Source of the DNA: a bacterium
Lineage (GTDB): Bacteria; Patescibacteriota; Minisyncoccia; UBA10092
Direction of reading: 5' to 3'
DNA: 34,295 nucleotides
Assembly (NCBI GenBank): GCA_021790275.1
Contig: JAJYIB010000003.1
Coordinates: forward strand, 1-34,295
The position numbers and the translations under genes were made by a program. Below, in pieces: positions 8,599 to 15,866 of this stretch (within the stretch, counting starts at the first letter, position 1; the number at the start of each line of letters is the position of its first letter). The notes beneath the pieces were generated by a model. That model was not told the origin of the DNA. It saw only the letters and a list, made by a program, of their open reading frames with translations, and searched no databases.

Positions 8599-8627
8599 AG
8601 TATATTACGGGCGCGAAAACTTGTCAA
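8599..8627 (-). promoter_or_regulatory. Sigma70-type promoter of the marR-efflux operon
   Basis: Minus strand TTGACA (8627-8622), 17-nt spacer, TATACT (8604-8599). Confidence 0.8.
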
Positions 8628-8664
8628 CAGCGGACGAAATAGCTTAAAATTCGACAGACAAACG

Positions 8665-9126
8665 ATGAACGAATTCGAATGGAAAATAGAAGAGCCGAGT
8701 TTTACCCCGAAAAGTTCGGAATGGTTTTGGGCGCTGGGAATCGCGGCGCTGGCGATGATTGTTTTCGCCATAATTCTGAAAAATTATCTTCTGATAATAA
8801 TCGTCGCCCTTTTGGCTTTTATTGTTTATCATGGCCGGAACACGACTTCAGATATGCTGAATGTCGGACTCGGCGACGAAGGACTGCGTATCGGGAAAAA
8901 ACTTTATTCTTACGAAGAACTGGAATCGTTCTGGATTTTTCCCGCCGCGCCCGGGATTCAAAATCCGGAATTGGCTTTGCGGCGCAAAAACCGTTTCGCT
9001 CCGCTTCTGACCGTGCCATTTTACGAAGCCGACGAAGAAAAAATCAAAAGCATAATCGGCGGTCATTTGCCGGAAAAAGAAGAAACGGAATCGCTGGTTG
9101 ACTTATTGAGAAAAAAATGGTTTTGA
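8665..9126 (+). CDS. Two-TM membrane protein, probable conserved hypothetical
   Basis: EWFWALGIAALAMIVFAIILKNYLLIIIVALLAFIVYH, then a soluble domain (LRIGKKLYSYEELESFWIF). Confidence 0.7.
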   Translation: MNEFEWKIEEPSFTPKSSEWFWALGIAALAMIVFAIILKNYLLIIIVALLAFIVYHGRNTTSDMLNVGLGDEGLRIGKKLYSYEELESFWIFPAAPGIQNPELALRRKNRFAPLLTVPFYEADEEKIKSIIGGHLPEKEETESLVDLLRKKWF

Positions 9127-9146
9127 GTTAGAATTCGGTCCCGAAT

Positions 9147-9218
9147 CCCCTTGTCGTTCAATGGACAGGACGCGAGATTGCGGATCTCGTAATGCAGGTT
9201 CGATTCCTGCCGAGGGGA
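9147..9218 (+). tRNA. tRNA-Arg(GCG), CCA not encoded
   Basis: Acceptor CCCCTTG/CGAGGGG; anticodon arm CGAGA-TTGCGGA-TCTCG; T arm GCAGG-TTCGATT-CCTGC. Confidence 0.9.
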
Positions 9219-9221
9219 CAT

Positions 9222-11366
9222 ATGCCATCATTTCTCGACGAGCCGATTGGAAACATAAGATATTTTGCACCGGCGGCGGTAAAAAAGCTGGCGAGATTGA
9301 AAATAGCGACCGTGCGCGATCTGCTGTATCATTTTCCTTCGCGCTACGATGATTTTTCCGATTTTATTCCGATCGCCGACGCCAAACCCGATTGCGCGGC
9401 CACTATTAGCGGCGAAATTTTAAGCGCGAAAAATATCCGCACTTTCAAAAAGCGGATGATGATCACCGAAATCGTCGTCGGCGACGAATCCGGAGAAATA
9501 AACGCGGTGTGGTTTAACCAGCCGTATCTTTTGAATCAATTTCAAACGGGCCGGCGGATAAATCTGTCGGGAAAAATCGCGCCGAACAAAAAACGGCTTT
9601 GCTTTTCCAATCCGGCTTATGAAATCGCCGACTCCGGCCGCGGCGGAAGTTTGCGGCAAAAAGAACCGCTTCACACCGGCCGGCTGGTGCCGGTCTATCC
9701 CGAAACTTACGGCCTTACATCCCGCTGGCTGAGATCGATTATCAAACCGCTTTTGAAATTCGCCGGCCGCGCGCCCGATGTCTTGCCGGCCGAATTGAGA
9801 AAAGAAAACAATCTTCCGGATTTTGAAAGCGCGATGGCGCAGATTCATTTTCCCGCAAGCGTCGAAAATGCCGCTTCCGCCAAGCGCCGCTTCGCTTTCG
9901 AAGAGCTTTTTATCCTGCAGATGTTTATGGGATTGAATCGCCTGAAATTTCAACGCCAAACCGCGCCGGCGGTTCCTTTCGACGAAAATGCGGCGAAAAA
10001 ATTCGTCAAAACATTGCCGTTCGAACTGACCGGCGACCAAAAAAAAGCCGCCTGGCAAATTATCGGCGATATGTCGCAAAATCGGCCGATGAACCGCCTG
10101 CTCGAAGGCGATGTCGGCAGCGGCAAAACGATTGTCGCCGCGATGGCGGCGTATCTGGCCGCTTTGAAAAATTTTCAGACGGCGTTTATGGCGCCGACGG
10201 AAATTTTGAGCCGACAGCATTTCGAAAAAATCGCGCCGTTATTCGCAAAATCCGGCATCGCCGCCGGGCTTTTGACTTCTTCCGAATCCAGAATTTTCTC
10301 AAATTCCGGCGAAAAAATTTCGAGAAAAAAATTTTTGGAAAAAGTCGCCGACGGAGAAATAAAAATTTTAATCGGCACTCATGCTTTGGTCCAAAAAAGC
10401 GTAAGATTCAAAAATCTGGCGCTGGCGATCGTCGATGAACAGCACCGTTTCGGCGTAAATCACCGCGCCGCTTTGTTAAAAAACGGAAGCGGCGCTCCGC
10501 CTGGCGGAACGCCGCTCGTCCCCCATCTTTTGTCGATGTCGGCCACCCCGATTCCGAGAACCTTGGGCCTGACAATATGGGGAGATCTCGATTTGTCGCT
10601 TATACAGGAAATGCCGAAAGGAAGAAAAAACATAATCACCAAAATAACGGCGCCGGCCGAAAGAAGCGAGGTTTACGAATTCATCAGGAACGAAATCAAA
10701 AACGGCCGGCAGGCGTTTGTGGTCTGTCCGCTTGTCGAAGTGTCGGAAAAATTGTCGGCAAAATCCGCCGAAGGCCGCGAAATAAAAGCGGCAAAAAAAG
10801 AACAGGCGTTTTTACAAGAAAAAATTTTTCCCGAATTGAAAATCGGATTGCTTCACGGCCGATTGAAGCCGAAAGAAAAAGAAAAAACGATGGCGGAATT
10901 TTTGAACCGGAATCTCGATATTTTGGCGACCACTTCGGTTGTCGAAGTCGGCGTCGATATTCCGAACGCTTCCGTAATGATGATAGAAGGCGCCGACCGG
11001 TTCGGCCTCGCCTCGCTTCATCAATTCCGCGGCCGCGTCGGCCGCGGTAAACACCAGTCGTATTGCTTTTTAATGGCCGATTCGCCGTCGGCGCAAACCA
11101 GCAAAAGATTAAAAGCGCTGGAATCGGCGCAAAACGGCTTCAAGCTGGCTGAACGCGACCTGGAAATTCGCGGCCCGGGCGATTTTACCGGTATTCGCCA
11201 ATCGGGACTCCCCGATTTGGCGATCGCCTCGCTTGCGGATTTGCGGCTTGTCGAAGAAACCCGCGAAGCCGCCCGAAAAATTTTATCCCGCGATCCCAAT
11301 CTGAAAAATTATCCGATTTTGAAATCCCGTCTTGCGGAATTCCGAAACAGAGTTCATTTAGAGTAA
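9222..11366 (+). CDS. recG: ATP-dependent DNA helicase RecG
   Basis: LLEGDVGSGKTIVAAMA, VDEQHRFGV, MSATPIPRTLGLTIWGDLD, VVEVGVDIPNASVMMIEGADRFGLASLHQFRGRVGRG. Start taken as MPSFLDEPIGNIRYFAP. Confidence 0.96.
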   Translation: MPSFLDEPIGNIRYFAPAAVKKLARLKIATVRDLLYHFPSRYDDFSDFIPIADAKPDCAATISGEILSAKNIRTFKKRMMITEIVVGDESGEINAVWFNQPYLLNQFQTGRRINLSGKIAPNKKRLCFSNPAYEIADSGRGGSLRQKEPLHTGRLVPVYPETYGLTSRWLRSIIKPLLKFAGRAPDVLPAELRKENNLPDFESAMAQIHFPASVENAASAKRRFAFEELFILQMFMGLNRLKFQRQTAPAVPFDENAAKKFVKTLPFELTGDQKKAAWQIIGDMSQNRPMNRLLEGDVGSGKTIVAAMAAYLAALKNFQTAFMAPTEILSRQHFEKIAPLFAKSGIAAGLLTSSESRIFSNSGEKISRKKFLEKVADGEIKILIGTHALVQKSVRFKNLALAIVDEQHRFGVNHRAALLKNGSGAPPGGTPLVPHLLSMSATPIPRTLGLTIWGDLDLSLIQEMPKGRKNIITKITAPAERSEVYEFIRNEIKNGRQAFVVCPLVEVSEKLSAKSAEGREIKAAKKEQAFLQEKIFPELKIGLLHGRLKPKEKEKTMAEFLNRNLDILATTSVVEVGVDIPNASVMMIEGADRFGLASLHQFRGRVGRGKHQSYCFLMADSPSAQTSKRLKALESAQNGFKLAERDLEIRGPGDFTGIRQSGLPDLAIASLADLRLVEETREAARKILSRDPNLKNYPILKSRLAEFRNRVHLE
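10488..10516. repeat. GC-rich palindrome inside recG
   Basis: AGCGGCGCTCCGC-CTG-GCGGAACGCCGCT; one mismatch in 13 bp. Confidence 0.7.
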
Positions 11367-11389
11367 ATTTAAAAACCTGTGAACAATTA

Positions 11390-11485
11390 TTTACACTTAC
11401 CAATATGTTGTGCTAGTATAAAAATGATCGAAAGATCACGAATTCTAGAGCTAGGGGGCCCCTTTACCTGGGGTCCTCTTTGCGT
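11390..11485 (+). ncRNA. Candidate small RNA with its own promoter (low confidence)
   Basis: TTTACA-18 nt-TAGTAT (11390-11419), then TGATC-GAAA-GATCA hairpin (11425-11438) and AGGGGGCCCC-TTTACCT-GGGGTCCTCT hairpin (11453-11479), then TTT. Confidence 0.3.
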
Positions 11486-12222
11486 TCTAATTCCCTTTTC
11501 CAACATATAAAATCGCGAATTTTTTGAATATCAAAAATCATAAGCCCCTTTTCAACCAGGGTGGATAATTCTTTAGAAACCTTCCGAACGGTTGCAAACA
11601 AAATTACCTTTTTCCCAGCACTCATTAATTTTTCAATCGGATCGGCGAAATCACTATCTCCGCTCCATAGTATAAAAGTTTCTGCGCTATTTCGCTCGCA
11701 ATCAAGAAGCATATCTACGCCTATTTCAACATCAAAATTGCATTTCATATCTTTAATAAAATATTCTCCCTTTTTATTCATATCCTTGAATCTTTCATTT
11801 AAATACTCAATAGTTGTGATTTCATATTTTTTTAAAAGCGCTCGGCGAATAAACTGGCTGATTAATACTGTTGAATCGGGTAAAATACTTGAAACATCAA
11901 TAGAAAGTTCCATAATTTTTACAGGTTTTGTTCTAAGAAAATATTTATTATTCTCTGCTTCCGTTTTTTCTTTCTCTGATCTTTCATCTCCAGCCAAATA
12001 ACCATTATAAAAATTAACTGCCTCAATAGTATCAAAAGAATCCAGAAATTGTTTTAATCTCCTCAGTTCAATATGCCATCCGAGTTTTTCACTCCACGGA
12101 CGCACATTTGCATAATCAATATAAACACGAGTTTTTGCGCTAAGAATGTTATTGAGTTGTTTGATAACCCGCTGCTTATTCTTTGCGATATTTTCAATTT
12201 TCACTGTTTTTGGCGTAAACAT
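11464..12222 (-). CDS. NYN/PIN-like (LabA/DUF88-type) domain protein, putative ribonuclease
   Basis: TRVYIDYANVRPW; CNFDVEIGVDMLLDC; TFILWSGDSDFADPIEKLMSAGKKVILFAT: conserved acidic motifs. Confidence 0.85.
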   Translation of the reverse strand: MFTPKTVKIENIAKNKQRVIKQLNNILSAKTRVYIDYANVRPWSEKLGWHIELRRLKQFLDSFDTIEAVNFYNGYLAGDERSEKEKTEAENNKYFLRTKPVKIMELSIDVSSILPDSTVLISQFIRRALLKKYEITTIEYLNERFKDMNKKGEYFIKDMKCNFDVEIGVDMLLDCERNSAETFILWSGDSDFADPIEKLMSAGKKVILFATVRKVSKELSTLVEKGLMIFDIQKIRDFICWKRELERKEDPR

Positions 12223-12226
12223 ATAA

Positions 12227-12439
12227 TCAACTTATTTTCTGATATCGATAATTATATCGAATATTGTCATTAAGAAATTGTCCATGTGATGATGCGTGTA
12301 AAAATTGCCGATACAAATGTTCTGGCACATTGAAATATTGATATACATCACCAGAAATAAACTCCACTTCCAAAGTATTCAACTGTTGGTCGTATCCAAT
12401 TGAGCGGATATTTGATGACGATACTGATATTCTACGCAT
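12227..12439 (-). CDS. KTSC-domain protein
   Basis: VSSSNIRSIGYDQQLNTLEVEFISGDVYQYFNVPEHLYRQFLHASSHGQFLNDNIRYNY matches the KTSC family pattern, including YxY. Confidence 0.88.
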   Translation of the reverse strand: MRRISVSSSNIRSIGYDQQLNTLEVEFISGDVYQYFNVPEHLYRQFLHASSHGQFLNDNIRYNYRYQKIS

Positions 12440-12474
12440 AATTATTTTTTGCGTTTTTGGTATTTAAAAAAATA

Positions 12475-13077
12475 TTATTTAATTGACCTGATATATTTAT
12501 CCTTATAATTTTTAATATCTTTATATTCAACCCAAAAATCCGTAGACCCGGTTTGTCTTATTGTACCATTTGCTCCTTTGTAATATTTTTTACCAAATAC
12601 CATTTTTGCTTTCCTATCTGAAAGAATATAACAATTTATTTTACGATTTTTTCACCAAGTCGCAACATCAACAAAAACATAATATAAATTTACGTCAAAA
12701 TCATTTTTTAATGACACTGATTGTTTTAAATTTTTCCCGTTAATTTTTATATCGCAAAAAGTTCTCGCATTTTGCCGCACCCAAACTGGCTTATTATCCT
12801 GAGCTACTGTTGTAGCCTTGGCATGAAAAAACAACACCTTCCCATTAAACTTTAATCCAATATCCCAATTTTTATTAGAATTTCCAGCATATATAATATC
12901 ATTCTCCAATAAAGATGACAGGTCATTCCCATAAGTTGCTAGAAGTTGTTTTAAAACCAACAACTCGCCTATAAATCCCCTATCAAAAGGTTTGTTGCAT
13001 AAATTTCTAAATCTCCAGCAATCATTTAACATTTTATCCGTTAACATTTTCCACTTTTTATATGTTTTTTTGTCCAT
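12475..13077 (-). pseudogene. PD-(D/E)XK-like nuclease-fold protein interrupted by an in-frame TGA (12652-12654)
   Basis: FIGELLVLKQLLATYG and NWDIGLKFNGKVLFFHAKAT resemble the PD-(D/E)XK core. After VFVDVATW-TGA the same frame continues for 58 codons (KNRKINCYILSDRKAKMVFGKKYYKG..DFWVEYKDIKNYKDKYIRSIK*). Confidence 0.65.
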
Positions 13078-13089
13078 AATTTTTATATT

Positions 13090-14646
13090 TCATCTCGATT
13101 TCGGCGTGTTCCAAAAGCCCATATATTTTCCGAGCGCCAGGCGGGTTTGCGCGTCCAAAGCCGGAACGGCGCCGAAAACGACCATATTCACAGGCAGTAA
13201 AATCCATTGCAAAACCATTAAAATATACCTGAGACGCCCTCGATAAAGCGGTTTCGGCGGCAGAAGATAAATCGCCAAAACGGCGGTAAACACCAGCCCG
13301 CCCATCGCCAAAGTCATAATCCAGCGCGTAATGAACGGCAGATTGTAGGAAAGCAGAGTGTCGGAAAATCCGCCGCGACCGATAAGCGTCGGCAGCCAGC
13401 CCAGAAGAAAGATAATCAGCGAATTGGTCGCCAGCGAATGAGCGCCTTCGATCATATTGAATCCCAAACTCCATTTTTTACTCGCCGCTATCCTGCCGTT
13501 TTTCGAAAATCCATAAAGAAAATAGGCGTTGTTTTCGACGCCGTAGGCCCAGCGGCGGATCTGTTTGTATTGGTTTTTCATCGTCCGCCAAAATGTGGCG
13601 GCGACGTTGGCATCCATATAGATCGGGAAAAAAAGAGGCGCGGTGCGCCAGTCGCCGTCGAAATTCAAAAGACACTGCCAAAAAATCCGCGAATCTTCGC
13701 TGACGACATTGGTTTGCCAGAAACCGATTTCGGCAAGCGGCTTGAATCCGATCGATTGAGAAGAAAAAGTGATGAGCCGCTCGGGGCGCGCCTGCTGAAT
13801 CATCTGCCAGAAAGTCGTTGAAAATGCGAAAACTCGCGCGAAAGCCGGCGCCTGCCAGATATTATTCGTGAAAAGAGGAATCGGCTGAAAAGAAGAGCGC
13901 AGAGGGTATTGTGCCGTCAGGTAATAATATGTCAGACAACCGAAAAAATCCCGGTGAACGACGGAATCGACATCGAAACAGGAAACGATTATCCGCTCGT
14001 AAGGAATTTCAAGCGCGTCGATAATTTCGCTTTTCGCTTTTTTGATCGCCCAAGCGTCGTTACTGCCCTTGCCCGCGATTTCTCCCGCGATATCCGCCGG
14101 ATGGACCGAAATCAAAAATTTAAAAAACTTGCCGCCGAATTCGCGATTTATTTTTTCGGCGATATCCAAAGCCGGTTTGCCGCCTCTTGCTTCGACCGCC
14201 AGAACTGCGATTATTTTTTCCAGAGGATAATTCGATGCTATCAAACTTTCAAAACTTGCCCGCACGACTTCGAGCGGCTCTTGATACATCGGCAAAATAA
14301 CAAGATGATAGATATCGCTCCATTTGGCGTTTTTAAGATCCGGCGAAACGGGAACGGCGCGTTCAATTTCGCCGCGCCAGTTTTTTTTAAGATTTTCATT
14401 CATCCGGTTGAAAGCCGACCTCATATGGAGCGATAAAAAAATAGTTTTCAAAAGCCAGTAAACATCGAAAGCGATGATAAAAACGGCCGCCCAAAAAGGC
14501 AAAAATCGAGAAAGCGCGACAACGGCAATAAGAGTCAGCCACGACAAAAACGCCGGCAGAATTTCTAAAAACCGGTAATACCGCCTTCTTTTCGCATCGG
14601 CGATTTCGGAAGCGCGGCCGACGGTCAGATATGAATCGTTTTTCAT
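13090..14646 (-). CDS. Membrane glycosyltransferase family 2-like protein
   Basis: Multi-TM; HLVILPMYQEPLEVVRASFESL; IIVSCFDVDSVVHRDFFG; RRWAYGVEN (QxxRW-like). Start taken as MKNDSYL. Confidence 0.82.
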   Translation of the reverse strand: MKNDSYLTVGRASEIADAKRRRYYRFLEILPAFLSWLTLIAVVALSRFLPFWAAVFIIAFDVYWLLKTIFLSLHMRSAFNRMNENLKKNWRGEIERAVPVSPDLKNAKWSDIYHLVILPMYQEPLEVVRASFESLIASNYPLEKIIAVLAVEARGGKPALDIAEKINREFGGKFFKFLISVHPADIAGEIAGKGSNDAWAIKKAKSEIIDALEIPYERIIVSCFDVDSVVHRDFFGCLTYYYLTAQYPLRSSFQPIPLFTNNIWQAPAFARVFAFSTTFWQMIQQARPERLITFSSQSIGFKPLAEIGFWQTNVVSEDSRIFWQCLLNFDGDWRTAPLFFPIYMDANVAATFWRTMKNQYKQIRRWAYGVENNAYFLYGFSKNGRIAASKKWSLGFNMIEGAHSLATNSLIIFLLGWLPTLIGRGGFSDTLLSYNLPFITRWIMTLAMGGLVFTAVLAIYLLPPKPLYRGRLRYILMVLQWILLPVNMVVFGAVPALDAQTRLALGKYMGFWNTPKSR

Positions 14647-14728
14647 AAAATCGGCACGAAATCGGTCAAAAGAGTTATAACACGGAAATTGCAAAAAGTT
14701 AAAGAATCCGCTAAAATGGCGGAATTGC

Positions 14729-14800
14729 GGCCCTATCGTCTAGTGGTTAGGACAACACGCTTTCAATGTGTAAACGGGGGTTCGATTCCCCCTAGGGCTA
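14729..14800 (+). tRNA. tRNA-Glu(TTC), CCA not encoded
   Basis: GGCCCTA/TAGGGCT acceptor; ACACG-CTTTCAA-TGTGT anticodon arm; GGGGG-TTCGATT-CCCCC T arm. Confidence 0.93.
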
Positions 14801-14801
14801 C

Positions 14802-15866
14802 ATGAGGATTCTCGGCATTGAAACTTCTTGCGATGATACCGCGGCGGCGGTTTTGGAAGCGAAAGGCGGATTTGCAAAGCCGTCTTTTTCGGTTTTGTCG
14901 AATGTGTTGTATTCGCAAACGGCGATCCATAAAAAATTCGGGGGCATCGTGCCGAATCTGGCTTCGCGGGCGCATCTCGCAAAAATCGAGCCGACCGTAA
15001 AAGAAGCCCTGCGCGCGGCAAAAACCGCGCCGGAAAAAATCGACCTTATCGCCGCGACGCGCGGTCCGGGCCTGATGCCGTCACTTTTGATAGGAGTGAA
15101 TTTTGCCCGCGCTCTGTCATACAAATGGCAAAAACCGATAATCGGCATAAACCACATCGAAGGGCATATTTTTTCCAACTGGCTTTCGCCGGCCGGGAAA
15201 TTTTCGATTTCCGATTTTCGATTTCCGGTTTTGGTTCTCGTGGCGAGCGGCGGGCATACGGAACTGGTTTTGATGAAAAATTACGGCAAATACGAAGTTG
15301 TCGGCCGCACTCTGGATGACGCGGCCGGCGAATGCTTCGATAAAACGGCGCGAATTCTGAAACTGGGTTTTCCGGGCGGCCCGGCAATCGCCGAAGCGGC
15401 GAAAAAATCAAAAATCGAAGATCTAAAATCTGAAATTTCCCTGCCACGACCGATGATGAATTCCAAAAATTTCGATTTTTCTTTTTCGGGGCTCAAAACC
15501 GCCGTTTTGTATATGCGCGAAGATTTGATAAAAAAATATGCGGCCGAAAAAATCGTTCCGGCGATGGCGGCCGAAATTCAAGAATCGATCGTCGAGGTTT
15601 TGGTTTTTAAAACAATAAAAGCCGCCGAAAAATTCCGGCCGAAAACCCTGATGATAGCCGGCGGCGTTTCGGCCAACGCGAAATTGCGTGAAAAAATGGC
15701 GGCGGCGGCGGCGCTCGCCGGCATTCCGCTTTCGATTCCCGGCCGCGCCTATTCCACCGACAACGCCGCGATGATCGCCGCCGCCGGATATTTCGATTAT
15801 CTCAAAAAGAAACCGGCCGGCGATTCATGGAAAAAAATTGAAGCGGATGCTAATCTTGGCTTATGA
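14802..15866 (+). CDS. tsaD: tRNA N6-adenosine threonylcarbamoyltransferase TsaD
   Basis: MRILGIETSCDDTAAAV; GGIVPNLASRAHL; NHIEGHIFSNW; LVASGGHTELVLM; FDFSFSGLKTAV. Confidence 0.97.
   Translation: MRILGIETSCDDTAAAVLEAKGGFAKPSFSVLSNVLYSQTAIHKKFGGIVPNLASRAHLAKIEPTVKEALRAAKTAPEKIDLIAATRGPGLMPSLLIGVNFARALSYKWQKPIIGINHIEGHIFSNWLSPAGKFSISDFRFPVLVLVASGGHTELVLMKNYGKYEVVGRTLDDAAGECFDKTARILKLGFPGGPAIAEAAKKSKIEDLKSEISLPRPMMNSKNFDFSFSGLKTAVLYMREDLIKKYAAEKIVPAMAAEIQESIVEVLVFKTIKAAEKFRPKTLMIAGGVSANAKLREKMAAAAALAGIPLSIPGRAYSTDNAAMIAAAGYFDYLKKKPAGDSWKKIEADANLGL
15200..15227. repeat. Tandem heptanucleotide repeat (ATTTTCG ATTTCCG)x2 inside tsaD
   Basis: ATTTTCGATTTCCG occurs twice exactly in tandem. Confidence 0.9.
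15402..15436. repeat. Degenerate heptanucleotide repeat inside tsaD, opposite orientation
   Basis: AAAAAAT CAAAAAT CGAAGAT CTAAAAT CTGAAAT, consensus CNAAAAT = reverse complement of ATTTTNG. Confidence 0.7.

Noticed and set aside
9420-10220. Minus-strand ORF of 266 aa inside recG
   Set aside because: Antisense to highly conserved recG; no recognisable domain.
11438-11462. Cloning-vector contamination, because ACGAATTCTAGAGCTAGGGGGCCCC resembles a polylinker
   Set aside because: Only short restriction-site-like strings; both flanks are natural sequence (recG 3' end and an AT-rich gene). A vector search would settle it.
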